39,043 nt of DNA from positions 1 to 39,043 of the IMG/VR virus record IMGVR_UViG_3300045051_000342; one strand, written 5' to 3'. Each line of letters opens with the position of its first letter. Within the stretch, counting starts at the first letter, position 1. A model generated the notes under the pieces. The model worked only from the letters and a program-made list of their open reading frames with translations. It was not told where the DNA came from and did not search any database. A program made the position numbers and the translations under genes. This document shows positions 13,975-22,661 of this stretch, piece after piece. This DNA is from a virus.

Positions 13975-16198
13975 CCGCATCCAGCGCGAGCTCGCGCTGC
14001 TCGTCACGGGCAAGGATGTCTCGGCCTCCAAGGCGCTGGGACGGGTCGACAGCCGCCTCCGTTCCCTCGAGCGGCACTCGGGCAAGGCGTTCCGCAACAT
14101 CAGCCGGAACATCGAGTCGGGGATCGTTCTGGGCGCCGGCGCCGCTGTAGGAGCGATCGGGTACGCGGTCAAAGCGGCCGTCGACTGGGAGTCCGCATGG
14201 GCGGGCGTGAACAAGACCGTCGAGGGCACGCCGGCCCAGCTCCAGAAGATCAGCGACGGCATCCGGGCGATGTCGCGGACCCTCCCCGTCTCGGCTGTCG
14301 AGCTCGCGGCGATCGCCGAGAACGCGGGCGCCCTGGGCATCAAGACCGGCGACATCCTGGAGTTCACGCGCGTCGTCGCGCTCATCGGCACGACGACCAA
14401 CGTGACCACCGATGAGGCGGCCACGGCCCTCGGCCAGCTGCAGAACGTCCTCGGGCTCACCGGGCAGGATTTCGACAACTTCGCGGCCTCGCTGGTGGAC
14501 CTCGGGAACAAGGGCGCGTCGACGGAGGCGGACATTCTCGAGATCGCCCGGCGCTCCGGCGGCGCCGCGAAGCTGATCGGGGTCGCCAAGGATCAGACGC
14601 TCGGCTGGGCCTCGGCTGCGGCGAACCTCGGGATCAACCAGGAGCTCGCTGGCACCTCGCTCCAGAACTTCTTCGTGAAGGCGCTCAACGGTGTCTCGGG
14701 CGGTGGCGACAAGCTCAGCCTGTTCGCGAAGACGGCCGGCAAGAGTGCGTCGGCGTTCCAGAAGGCGTTCAAGAAAGACGCCTCGGGAGCCCTCGAGGGG
14801 TTCCTGAAGGGCCTCGGCAAGATGCCGAAGGATGCCCGGCTCACGACCGTCCAGAAGCTGTTCGGCAAGGGCACAGGCCTGACCCGGCTCGTCCTCGGGC
14901 TCGCCGACAGCTTCGATCGCAACCTCGATCCGTCGCTGGACACGAGCCGCAAGGCGTGGAAGGACAACACCGCGGCCGCGATCGAGGCCGAGAAGCGCTA
15001 CGCCACCACGGCGTCCCAGCTGCAGATCTTCCAGAACAACGTCCAGGACGCCGCGATCACCGTCGGGTCGAAGCTGCTCCCGGTCCTCGCGGAGCTGTCG
15101 AAGGAGGGCGTGGACTGGATCGAGGCGCACCAGCCCGAGATCCAGAAGTTCGCCGAAGACCTGGCCTCCGGCATCAAGGAAGCCGTGACGTGGGTGAAGT
15201 CGCTCGACTGGGACGCGATCACGGGCACGCTGCAGGCTGGTGCCGGCCTCGCCAAGGGGATCGTGGAGGCGTTCGTCAACGCGCCGCCGTGGGTACAGCA
15301 GCTGCTCGCCGGTGGGTTCGTTGCGAACAAGTTCACGGGCGGAGTGGTCGGGGACATCGCGGGCGAGATCGGCAAGGGGCTGATCCGCGAGAAGCTCGGC
15401 ATCAACGCCGGCGTGGTCAACGTGAACGGGAAGGTCGTCAACGGCGGCGGGGCGGGCGGCACTGGCGGCGGAGGTGGTCTGCTTTCGACAGTCGGGAAGG
15501 TGTTCATCGTCGGCATGGCGGCCGCGGCGGCGGTGGAGCTCGCGGCCCAGCTCGGCCAGCAGTCGACCGAGATCCGCCAGCAGGGCGAGGCCCTCGTGGG
15601 CGGTGCGAAGACCCTCGCGGGGACGAACAAGGCGGCCGACATCCAGAACGCGATCAACGCGATCGACGCGCAGCTGAACGACCCGATCAAGAAACTCGAG
15701 CTCGCGATCACCGACCCCCTGAACCACGGCCTGTCCAGCCTGTACGAGGCGCGCGACGTCCTCCAGGCGCGGCTGACGGAGATCACGAAGCGGGAAACCA
15801 GCGTCGGCAAGCACGGCCCCGACGGCATCGATCGGACCACGGAGAAGCTCTCGGCCGACACGAAGTCCGAGGGCATCGCGACCCGCCGGAGCCTGGACGG
15901 CGTGAAAGAGAAGCAGGCCGCATCCCTCGTGGCGTTCCGCGACGGCGAGCGCGCGTCGGAGACTGGCCTGTCGTCGGTGGGCAGCATTACCCGCTCGGGC
16001 ACCGCGGGCATCACGAGCGCGCAGAACTCGGGATCCGCCGCGATCGTGGCGGCGATTGTCGCCAATCGGGCCCAGGTCACGGTCAACGTCAAGGCCGGGG
16101 TGAGCGCGGCCCAAGTGACGCAGAGCGTGACGACCAACAACCGCGCTGGCCGCACGAGCTCGGCCCACGGCGGCTCCCATCGGTCGGGAGTGGACTGA
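13964..16198 (+). CDS. Tape measure protein (TP901-type)
   Basis: A 744-residue protein that sets tail length and is ejected with the DNA. The TP901 core spans about residues 70-330, with AVDWESAWAGVNKTVEG, ELAAIAENAGALGIKTGDI and TDEAATALGQLQNVLG. Hydrophobic segments at about 45-66 and 505-530 can insert in membranes. Glycine-rich linkers occur near 490. At about 0.15 nm per residue it predicts a tail near 110 nm. It is read from an ATG at 13964 that overlaps the chaperone extension. It is the longest plus-strand coding gene, though short for a tape measure. Confidence 0.92.
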   Translation: MAGSRIQRELALLVTGKDVSASKALGRVDSRLRSLERHSGKAFRNISRNIESGIVLGAGAAVGAIGYAVKAAVDWESAWAGVNKTVEGTPAQLQKISDGIRAMSRTLPVSAVELAAIAENAGALGIKTGDILEFTRVVALIGTTTNVTTDEAATALGQLQNVLGLTGQDFDNFAASLVDLGNKGASTEADILEIARRSGGAAKLIGVAKDQTLGWASAAANLGINQELAGTSLQNFFVKALNGVSGGGDKLSLFAKTAGKSASAFQKAFKKDASGALEGFLKGLGKMPKDARLTTVQKLFGKGTGLTRLVLGLADSFDRNLDPSLDTSRKAWKDNTAAAIEAEKRYATTASQLQIFQNNVQDAAITVGSKLLPVLAELSKEGVDWIEAHQPEIQKFAEDLASGIKEAVTWVKSLDWDAITGTLQAGAGLAKGIVEAFVNAPPWVQQLLAGGFVANKFTGGVVGDIAGEIGKGLIREKLGINAGVVNVNGKVVNGGGAGGTGGGGGLLSTVGKVFIVGMAAAAAVELAAQLGQQSTEIRQQGEALVGGAKTLAGTNKAADIQNAINAIDAQLNDPIKKLELAITDPLNHGLSSLYEARDVLQARLTEITKRETSVGKHGPDGIDRTTEKLSADTKSEGIATRRSLDGVKEKQAASLVAFRDGERASETGLSSVGSITRSGTAGITSAQNSGSAAIVAAIVANRAQVTVNVKAGVSAAQVTQSVTTNNRAGRTSSAHGGSHRSGVD

Positions 16199-16200
16199 CG

Positions 16201-17805
16201 GTGGGCGCCCGCCACTACTACCAGTCCGACACCGGGGAGATGGTCGAGGTCACCCGGATCCTGCGCGAGGGCTGGAACGTCAAGGAAGCGGCGGAAGAGG
16301 GCGAGAGCCCGATGGTCCAGATCCAGGTCAACGACCCGTTCCTGGAGCTGTTCTTCGTCGGTCATCGCCGCTGGCTCGTGATCGAAGACGAATCGACGGG
16401 CGACGACGACGTCCTCTATTGCGGCTACATCTGGCGCCGGACGGTCGCCCGCGGCACTGACGACAACGGCGAGCCCCTCGGCCGGGTATGGAAGATCGAG
16501 CTCAACGACGCGAACACGCTCTGGGGCCGCCGGGTCATGGAGGGGACGGACTGCAACCGTGCCGCCGAGTCGGACGTGGAGCGGGTGCAATGGCTGCTCT
16601 CGACAGCCGAGGCTGCGGCATTCGACAACGTGACGGACTTCGTTCACACGACGAACCCTGCGCCCATGGATGCGGTCAATTACGTGGGGCAGATGTTCGA
16701 CGACATCATGAACGACTGCGCCCAACAGAGCGGGAAGAACTGGTACGTCTTCTACCGCAAGAACGGCGCGGAACGCGAGATGACCGCCTGGTACGGGCGG
16801 GACGCGGACTCGGGCTACGTCTCGCCGCTCTCGGTCTCCAACGACCCCGCGGACTGGTCAGATGCCGATCTGGCCGACGGCACGTCGCTCGAGTGGCCGG
16901 TCGGCGACGACACCGAACTGGTGCTCGACCCGTCGCGGCGCTATTCGGGCGCCCACGTCCCATATGACGGCGGGGCGCGCTACGTGACCAAGCCATCCAC
17001 CGCCACGGCGATCGGCGCGCCGCGGGACTCGGTCATGCCCGCGGTCAATGTGAAGACCGCCGATAAGGCCATCGCCCGCGGGCGCCGATGGCTCAACGAC
17101 ATGGACGAGGAAGACGAGCGCATCACGACGACCGTCACCCTGCCCGCGGCCATCGCCACCCAGTGCCGGGCGGGCATGCTGCTCGGCTTCAAAGGCGTCC
17201 ACCTCCCGGGGTACGAGGACTCCGTTTCCTGCCGCATCCTCTCGGCCGCGCCCAAGCCCGTCGACGCTGGGTCGCGGTACGAGATCGCGCTTGATCTCGC
17301 CGGGCCCAAGGGCCTGCGCTCAGCCCCCGCAACGGGTGCCCGCGCCGTCCTCTGGATGGTGCAGGGCACGGCCCCCTTGCAGTTCGCGGCGCCCGGCGAC
17401 ACGCCACCCGCAGGCTTCCCGGTGATTCCCACGTCCGCGCTCATCACGCCCGGACCGGGTGGCGGCGGGCCGTGGGCGTACACCGGCTGGACGATCGGCG
17501 GCTCGGGCACGATCGACCTCTACCTCAACTGCCCCGTTGCCGGCGTCACGGTCCCCGTGCCGGTCGACGTGATCGTGGAGCTCCTGCACAACGACGCGGT
17601 CATCGGATCGGACTCGCGCTCGTACAGCATCGGCCTGCGCTACATCGGGTTCTCAGCGGAGATCACCGTGACGGGTGTCTCCGTCTCGCCCGGTGACACG
17701 ATCACGGCGCGCGTCCGCTCCACCGCGGGGGTCGCGTTCCTCGGCGCCCGCGGCATCGGGGACCTGAACCAGCGGATGGAGATCACCGGGGGTTCGCTCT
17801 CATGA
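16201..17805 (+). CDS. Distal tail or baseplate protein
   Basis: A 534-residue protein directly after the tape measure, where distal tail and baseplate hub proteins are coded. The GTG at 16201 follows the tape measure stop by two bases. The first two thirds look like a hub-type protein: WKIELNDANTLWGRR near 99-113 and repeated Trp/Tyr-rich strands. After a proline/glycine linker (about 400-425), a C-terminal beta domain (430-534) could be a carbohydrate-binding jelly roll. It overlaps the next gene by ATGA. Function is inferred from position and composition. Confidence 0.68.
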   Translation: MGARHYYQSDTGEMVEVTRILREGWNVKEAAEEGESPMVQIQVNDPFLELFFVGHRRWLVIEDESTGDDDVLYCGYIWRRTVARGTDDNGEPLGRVWKIELNDANTLWGRRVMEGTDCNRAAESDVERVQWLLSTAEAAAFDNVTDFVHTTNPAPMDAVNYVGQMFDDIMNDCAQQSGKNWYVFYRKNGAEREMTAWYGRDADSGYVSPLSVSNDPADWSDADLADGTSLEWPVGDDTELVLDPSRRYSGAHVPYDGGARYVTKPSTATAIGAPRDSVMPAVNVKTADKAIARGRRWLNDMDEEDERITTTVTLPAAIATQCRAGMLLGFKGVHLPGYEDSVSCRILSAAPKPVDAGSRYEIALDLAGPKGLRSAPATGARAVLWMVQGTAPLQFAAPGDTPPAGFPVIPTSALITPGPGGGGPWAYTGWTIGGSGTIDLYLNCPVAGVTVPVPVDVIVELLHNDAVIGSDSRSYSIGLRYIGFSAEITVTGVSVSPGDTITARVRSTAGVAFLGARGIGDLNQRMEITGGSLS

Positions 17806-19769
17806 GCGTCCGACCCACCACGCACGGCCGGCCGTTCGCCATCCGCCAGGGTGAGATCGGGTTTGACCGGGCGCTCACGATGCCCGACACCCCGCCGCCG
17901 GTCGACCTCGCGCTGGCGGCGGTCATCGAAGTCGTCCCGACGCCTGATCCGGTCGCGGTCACCGTCGTCCAGTCGGCCCACGGCTCAGGCACCGGGGGCG
18001 GGATCTCGATCAAGCTGCCGCTGACGCCGACGCTGGGCAATACGCTCATCTTCGCGATCAATCAGCGCAACGCCGGCGCCCTCGACATGACCTCTACGTA
18101 CGGCCCGGCCATGCCGACGTGGACCGTGGTCGCGAACCTGTACGGGGAGATCGCGGTCCTCGTCAAGACCGCGGACGGTGTCCACGACCACAACGCCTAC
18201 CCCGACAACGTCAACGAGTACCTGGTCAAGTCCCCGGTGGCGAACGGCGGGTGGTTCTGGGCGATGTGGGAGGTGTCCGGGCTCGATATCGCGACCCTTG
18301 TGAGCGCCACGGCCACGGACTCCGGGGCATCGATGTCTGTGCCCATCGTCCCTGCGGCGGGAGCCGAAGCGTTCGAGGTCGGGGCGTTCGAGATCCGTGC
18401 CAGCGACGTCGCGGTCTTCGCCCCCGGCTTCTACGGCACGGCGGGTTCCGGCTGGACGGAGGACTACGCGAGTCCAGCCACCACCTACCACCCGGGCGCC
18501 CTGTTCGAGCACCGCACCGTGACCGCGCCCAACGGGTCGGACAGCTACCCCGCGACCGGCGACCGGTACGAGGCGGCCGGTGCCAACTGGTACGGCGTGG
18601 CTTTGGCGATGAACCCGCTGTCGACCGCGCCGACGACGTGGGAACTCGCGCCCGAGATCCACGACGGCGACGATGCCACCTACCACGAGGCGGACGAAGC
18701 CGACTCAGGCGTCGTCCTGCGGGCGATGCTCGACGACACCTACCGGGTGAGTCGGTGCGTCGTCAAGCTCGGCCACAGCGCCGCGGGATCCAAGAGCTAC
18801 ACCCTCGAGGGCGCCAACCTCGCGGACTTCAGCGACGCCGACACCCTCGACTCGGTCACCTTCACCGCGACGGGCTCGTACACCCTCGACACGATCACGT
18901 TCGTCACCCCCAACACGACGGCGTACCAGTTCCTGCGGCTCACGGGGTCTACGGAGGCGCGGCGCTTCTACACGTTCGAGGCCTACGTCGACTCCACGGA
19001 TCTCGCGGCCTACCAGCTGCGGGCGGAGAAGGGCGCGGCGTCGGGCTATGCGGATCTCGATGCCTCGGCCCTGGTGCCGATCGCCGAGCTGCCGGTGGGC
19101 ACCGCGTCAACCGAGGTCGCTGCGGGTAACCACGGCCACGCGCCCGACGCCGCGGCAGCCGCGCACATCGTCGACGCGTCCGACGCTCACGACGCCTCCG
19201 CGATCTCCATCGCGGACACGGGCGCGAACTTCGCGGCGACCGACGTCGAGGCGGCCCTCGCCGAGCTCGCGACCGCGACCCGCGCCCTTGACGACCTTTC
19301 TGACGTCACGGCGCCCACGCCCTCCGACGCGGACGTGCTCACCTGGGACGCCGGGACCAGCCGGTGGATCGCGCAGGCGGCCCCGGGGGCAGGCGGTGGG
19401 GACAGCAGCGGCCAGCTCGCAGGCGGGTTCGACGGCGGAGGCGCAGCGATCACGGCGGGCTCGATCTACTACGGCGTCGTCCCGTTCACCGGCACGATCA
19501 CGGGCGGACGCATCCTCGGCCACAACGCAGGCGCGGCGGGCTCGGCAGTGTTCGATGTGGCCGTTCACGCCCCGGGCGCGTTCCCCGTGTTCCCGACCGA
19601 CTCGATTGTCGCCGCCGACCCGCCGACGATGACCTCGGATACCGAAGTCACAATGCCGCACATCACGTCGTGGATCACGGCCGTGACCCAATACGACAAC
19701 TACGCAATCAAGTTCGTCTCGGGCGACGTCACGTGGGCCGCCCTCATCCTTGACTACTCGCGCCCGTAG
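17802..19769 (+). CDS. Tail fibre protein, probable receptor binding
   Basis: A 655-residue, Thr/Ala/Gly-rich tail protein. Residues about 285-400 look like a discoidin (F5/8 C)-type or galactose-binding domain, from TWELAPEIHDGDDATYHE to RRFYTFEAYV. Next comes a fibre linker seen in many phages: AEKGAASGYADLDASALVP then IAELPVGT (about 410-440), and IADTGANFAATDVEAALAEL (about 470-490). The C-terminal 120 residues form a beta-rich head. It most likely binds cell-surface sugars. It is followed after a TAG by a strong AGGAGG for the next gene. Confidence 0.8.
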   Translation: MSVRPTTHGRPFAIRQGEIGFDRALTMPDTPPPVDLALAAVIEVVPTPDPVAVTVVQSAHGSGTGGGISIKLPLTPTLGNTLIFAINQRNAGALDMTSTYGPAMPTWTVVANLYGEIAVLVKTADGVHDHNAYPDNVNEYLVKSPVANGGWFWAMWEVSGLDIATLVSATATDSGASMSVPIVPAAGAEAFEVGAFEIRASDVAVFAPGFYGTAGSGWTEDYASPATTYHPGALFEHRTVTAPNGSDSYPATGDRYEAAGANWYGVALAMNPLSTAPTTWELAPEIHDGDDATYHEADEADSGVVLRAMLDDTYRVSRCVVKLGHSAAGSKSYTLEGANLADFSDADTLDSVTFTATGSYTLDTITFVTPNTTAYQFLRLTGSTEARRFYTFEAYVDSTDLAAYQLRAEKGAASGYADLDASALVPIAELPVGTASTEVAAGNHGHAPDAAAAAHIVDASDAHDASAISIADTGANFAATDVEAALAELATATRALDDLSDVTAPTPSDADVLTWDAGTSRWIAQAAPGAGGGDSSGQLAGGFDGGGAAITAGSIYYGVVPFTGTITGGRILGHNAGAAGSAVFDVAVHAPGAFPVFPTDSIVAADPPTMTSDTEVTMPHITSWITAVTQYDNYAIKFVSGDVTWAALILDYSRP

Positions 19770-19778
19770 GAGGCCACG

Positions 19779-20807
19779 ATGGCTTGCATCTTCATGGACG
19801 GCTTTGACTACTACGTGACGGCCGACATCAGCAAGCGCTGGACGACCAACTCCGTGTGGGCAGTCTCGCCCCTCGCCGCCCGGCAACCGAGTGGCCAGGG
19901 GATCACGGCATCGGGGGCGGCGCTGGTCACCAAGACGTTCGGCGCCAACTACACCGCGGGCTGCATCGGATGGGCATGGCAGAACACTGCCGGCGGGAAT
20001 AACGCCGCGAGGACATTCATGACGGTGCTCGATGGGGCGTCCGAGCAGATCAGCGTCCGCACGAACAGCTCCGGCGTCCTCGTGGTCAACCGCGGCGCCA
20101 CGCTGCTCGCCACCGGGACCACCGTCCTGTCGATCAACGTCTGGTACTACATCGAGCTCAAGTTCAGCATCCACGCCAGCGCCGGGACCGTGCTCATGCA
20201 GCTCAACGGCGCAACCGAGACGCTCACCTACGTCACGGGGACATCCACGACGCAGAACACGAAGGCCACCGCCAACGTGCAGTGGAACGGGTTCCAGTTC
20301 AACCAGCCCGGGTCCGGCATCACCTACAACATCGACGACGTCTACGTCCTCGACACATCGACCGGGACGAACACGACGTTCCTGGGCCCGGTTCGCGTGG
20401 TCGCGTCGTATCCAGCGGCCAACGGCACCCACGCCGACTGGACGCCGAATGGCGGCTCGAACATGGGCTCTGTCTCGGAGCAGTACGAGGACGGCGACGC
20501 ATCGTTCAACGCCTCGGCCACGGCGAATCAGATCGACACGTTCGAGCTCCAGGATCTTCCCGTGGCGTCGGGTTCCGTCCTCGCCGTCTCGCCCCATTAC
20601 GTCATCCGCCAGGATGCAGGCGCGGCGCGTACGTTCGCGCCCGTCCTGCGGATCGGCGGCTCGGACTACGTCGGGTCCACCCAGGGCCTGTCGTCGTCCT
20701 ACCAGAACCTCGGCCAGATCTATGATCTCCAGCCCGTTGGCGGGACGCCCGCGTGGGACGTCTCCACCGTCAACGCGATGGAGAGCGGCTACAAGCTGAT
20801 CTCCTGA
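19779..20807 (+). CDS. Lectin-like minor tail protein
   Basis: A 342-residue protein opening with IFMDGFDYY. From about residue 50 to 200 it has the strand pattern of a concanavalin/LamG-like sandwich: INVWYYIELKFSIHASAGTVLMQLNG, then NIDDVYVLD. Proteins with this opening and fold are common next to tail fibres and are thought to bind surface polysaccharide. AGGAGG stands upstream of the ATG. It ends in a TGATG overlap with the next gene. Confidence 0.72.
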   Translation: MACIFMDGFDYYVTADISKRWTTNSVWAVSPLAARQPSGQGITASGAALVTKTFGANYTAGCIGWAWQNTAGGNNAARTFMTVLDGASEQISVRTNSSGVLVVNRGATLLATGTTVLSINVWYYIELKFSIHASAGTVLMQLNGATETLTYVTGTSTTQNTKATANVQWNGFQFNQPGSGITYNIDDVYVLDTSTGTNTTFLGPVRVVASYPAANGTHADWTPNGGSNMGSVSEQYEDGDASFNASATANQIDTFELQDLPVASGSVLAVSPHYVIRQDAGAARTFAPVLRIGGSDYVGSTQGLSSSYQNLGQIYDLQPVGGTPAWDVSTVNAMESGYKLIS

Positions 20808-21064
20808 TGGCCGCGATCGTCACGCAGCACGTCGTTGAGGTCATCATCCCGCGCACGACCTACAGCCCCGCCACGCCGACCGGGGTGGGCGTCACGCAGC
20901 ATGTCCTCGAGGCGGTGATCGCAGACGATGCCACTCGGGCGGCCGTCACCCTGCACGTGGTGGAGGTCATCGTCGCCGCGGATCCCGACGGCTCACACGG
21001 CGGCACGGGCGGGGGCGGGGGCACGCCCACCCCTGTCACGCACTCCTTCGGCTACGCGGTCTGA
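20807..21064 (+). CDS. Short triple-repeat tail-tip protein
   Basis: An 85-residue protein with three near-identical strands: VTQHVVEVII (5-14), VTQHVLEAVI (29-38) and VTLHVVEVIV (47-56). They are followed by a glycine linker (65-72) and a short aromatic tail ending in FGYAV. The repeats alternate hydrophobic residues and could form a three-stranded beta spiral or an oligomeric plug. Short proteins with a repeated V-T-Q-x-V-x-E-V unit follow fibre genes in other phages. Its last 72 bases overlap, tail to tail, the minus-strand membrane gene. Confidence 0.7.
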   Translation: MAAIVTQHVVEVIIPRTTYSPATPTGVGVTQHVLEAVIADDATRAAVTLHVVEVIVAADPDGSHGGTGGGGGTPTPVTHSFGYAV

Positions 21065-21763
21065 GCGCCCGAGGTAGGCCACCACCGGGACCAGCATCAG
21101 CGGCACGTCCTGGATGCTGTAGAGCAGGCCGCCCCCTTGCCCGTTGAGCAGGACGTTGGCGTACTGCGGCCACAGTGGCGCGAACACGAGGGCCGTCATC
21201 CCGAGGCCGAGAGCAGGCAGCCACCACGCCCTGCGGCGCATCCCGATGAGCGCGAACGGCGCGAGCGAGGGTTTCAGCAGCACGAACACCGACGGCCAGC
21301 CGTAGACGGTCCCGAGAGCGCAGGCTGCGGCCGTCCACATGAACGGGTTGCCGTGGACGATCTTGACCATCGTCGGCGGGTACGCGAGGCACAGCGCGAG
21401 CAGCGGCCACGTCCACGGGGCCGGCCGATGTCGGACGATGACCCAGCCCACCACGCCCAGCGGGATCGCCCAGAACAGGATGGCCGGCAGGGCGAGGAAC
21501 GCCGCGAACATGGGGATGGTCGAGGGCGGATAGAGGATGTCGCCGTCAGTGATCGTGTAGGGCACCAGCTGGTGCGCGGGGTAGAACGCCTCCCCGCCGA
21601 TCCATCGCCGCGTCGCGTCCAGGTACAACGTGAGGTCTGCGCCGACACGGCCGAGGCCCGCGGCCCGTGCGTAGGCCATCGATGCGACGACGCCGGCGCC
21701 GATGACGATGAGCAGCGTCAGCCCCACCATCACCGGCCGGTACCACCGCCCCCCGTGAGTCAC
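20993..21763 (-). CDS. Polytopic membrane protein, GT87/DUF2029 mannosyltransferase-like
   Basis: A 256-residue membrane protein. The GTG at 21763 is preceded by GGAGG with six bases of spacing; an in-frame TTG lies at 21778. About seven hydrophobic segments are visible. An outward loop GADLTLYLDATRRWIGGEAF near the first helix carries the acidic residues that define polyprenyl-phosphate-sugar-dependent (GT-C) mannosyltransferases. YPPSTIPMFAAF and a second YPPTMVKIVHGN follow. It is shorter than the usual 400 residues and lacks much of the C-terminal half, so it may be reduced or regulatory. It lies downstream of the repressor on the same strand, which suggests expression in lysogens. Confidence 0.6.
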   Translation of the reverse strand: MTHGGRWYRPVMVGLTLLIVIGAGVVASMAYARAAGLGRVGADLTLYLDATRRWIGGEAFYPAHQLVPYTITDGDILYPPSTIPMFAAFLALPAILFWAIPLGVVGWVIVRHRPAPWTWPLLALCLAYPPTMVKIVHGNPFMWTAAACALGTVYGWPSVFVLLKPSLAPFALIGMRRRAWWLPALGLGMTALVFAPLWPQYANVLLNGQGGGLLYSIQDVPLMLVPVVAYLGRSDRVAEGVRDRGGRAPAPARAAV

Positions 21764-21988
21764 CTCGTCCCTCCCCAATACGCACCAGCCCTGAGCGAGC
21801 CGGTGTCACCCCGATTCCGTAGGACGCTCAGCCGATGGTACCGCGCGCTTGACGCCATCTCTCAGGCGGGCGTACCGATAGGCGAGCATCCCGGCCCAAC
21901 GTCCGGGCTTGGGGCGCTGCACCATGGGGGTCCCGCGTGTCCGCGCCTGTTACCGATCCGGACATCATCGAAGCCATCGAAGCCGCGC
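21764..21988. other. Gap between membrane gene and repressor
   Basis: No well-supported gene is seen. A 67-codon plus-strand frame opens at 21937 but runs antisense into the repressor and lacks a convincing ribosome-binding site. CTGAGCG (21791-21797) and CGCTCAG (21825-21831) form an inverted repeat that could regulate the minus-strand membrane gene starting at 21763. No clear -10 and -35 pair was found on either strand. Confidence 0.4.
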
Positions 21989-22357
21989 TCATGCGCTCAA
22001 TCGTTGCGGCCCGACGCCTGGCGCGTCTCCGTCTGATGGGCCTTGCCCCGGCCCCTCGCCCCAATCGCGCTGCTCTCGCAGCCCTGAGAGACGAACGATC
22101 TCGTCAAGCCGTTCCTCGGGGGTCGGTGCCGGATCGGTGAACACCGACAGCGGTACGCCGTACCACTCGGCCAAGCGCCGAAGGACCGTCAGGCTCGGGA
22201 TCGTCTTCCCGGACTCATAGTCGCTCACCGACGACTTAGATTTCCGCGACAGCCCGAGGAACTCGGCAGCGCCCTGCTGGCTCTTGCCTGACCGCTCGCG
22301 GGCAGCGCGGAGCCAGAACCCCAGGCGCTTGGCGTAGAGCGTGTCTTCGGCGGCCAT
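21989..22357 (-). CDS. XRE-family lysogeny repressor
   Basis: A 122-residue DNA-binding protein, the likely immunity repressor. The helix-turn-helix covers about residues 10-66: LRAARERSGKSQQGAAEFLG, then SSVSDYESGKTIPSLTVLRRLAE, the classic Cro/CI-type layout. The C-terminus is short and has no peptidase motif, so induction would not use LexA-like self-cleavage. The ATG at 22357 was chosen because the domain begins there; a TTG at 22384 would add nine residues. It is divergent from the early operon, with the shared operator region between them. Confidence 0.85.
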   Translation of the reverse strand: MAAEDTLYAKRLGFWLRAARERSGKSQQGAAEFLGLSRKSKSSVSDYESGKTIPSLTVLRRLAEWYGVPLSVFTDPAPTPEERLDEIVRLSGLREQRDWGEGPGQGPSDGDAPGVGPQRLSA

Positions 22358-22397
22358 CGCCGGAGACAGTAGGCGTAGCGACAACTCGTTCCCACTG

Positions 22398-22431
22398 ACA
22401 CTGTTTAGGTGTTGACAACACGACGCAGTGT
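22398..22431. promoter_or_regulatory. Nested inverted repeats, candidate repressor operator
   Basis: GTGTTGACAACAC (22409-22421) is a perfect five-base dyad around GAC and covers the -35 box. Outside it, ACACTG (22398-22403) pairs with CAGTGT (22426-22431). The two dyads are centred within half a base of each other. Binding here would block early transcription. The location between divergent repressor and HTH genes supports operator function. Confidence 0.6.
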
Positions 22432-22441
22432 GCCCTACTAT
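22412..22441 (+). promoter_or_regulatory. Early promoter, predicted leaderless start
   Basis: TTGACA (22412-22417), an 18-base spacer and TACTAT (22436-22441) form a good sigma-70 promoter. Transcription would begin about seven bases after the -10, at 22449, which is the A of an ATG. The first early mRNA may therefore have no leader, a translation mode common in high-GC actinobacteria and some other phyla. Confidence 0.7.
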
Positions 22442-22448
22442 GGCGCGG

Positions 22449-22661
22449 ATGGAACAACAAGTTGTCTACCGGACGCGCGAGATGCAGCGGATCGAAGCTG
22501 CCTGGCATGAGCCGATGGGCGAGATCCTCGCCCGGCTCTACGTCATCGAAGGCAAGACGGTCCAGCAGGTCGGCGACGAACTCGGGATCACCAAGGGCGC
22601 GGCGAGTCGCTGGCTGGAGCGGTTCGGTATCGAGATCCGCCGCGCTGGAAGGGCCTCCTGA
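22449..22661 (+). CDS. Small HTH regulator, Cro-like position
   Basis: A 70-residue protein and first gene of the rightward early operon. The HTH is at about 38-60 (TVQQVGDELGITKGAASRWLERFG), closer to transposase-type or sigma-like HTHs than to the XRE repressor. The ATG at 22449 coincides with the predicted transcription start; in-frame ATG 22440 and GTG 22428 lie in the promoter. It overlaps the next ATG by one base (TGATG). By position it may act as Cro or as an early activator. Confidence 0.75.
   Translation: MEQQVVYRTREMQRIEAAWHEPMGEILARLYVIEGKTVQQVGDELGITKGAASRWLERFGIEIRRAGRAS

Noticed and set aside
13835-16180. 781-codon open frame on the minus strand opposite the tape measure gene
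   Set aside because: It is a mirror effect of GC-rich third positions. The plus strand carries a clear TP901 tape measure protein, and the minus product is Arg/Leu-rich with no domain.
21137-22036. 299-codon plus-strand frame opposite the GT87-like gene
   Set aside because: The minus strand gives a clean seven-helix membrane protein with a ribosome-binding site; the plus product is charged low-complexity sequence.
21937-22140. 67-codon plus-strand frame before the repressor end
   Set aside because: It lies antisense to the repressor C-terminus for most of its length and has no good ribosome-binding site. The first 35 codons look somewhat protein-like, so it is not fully excluded.
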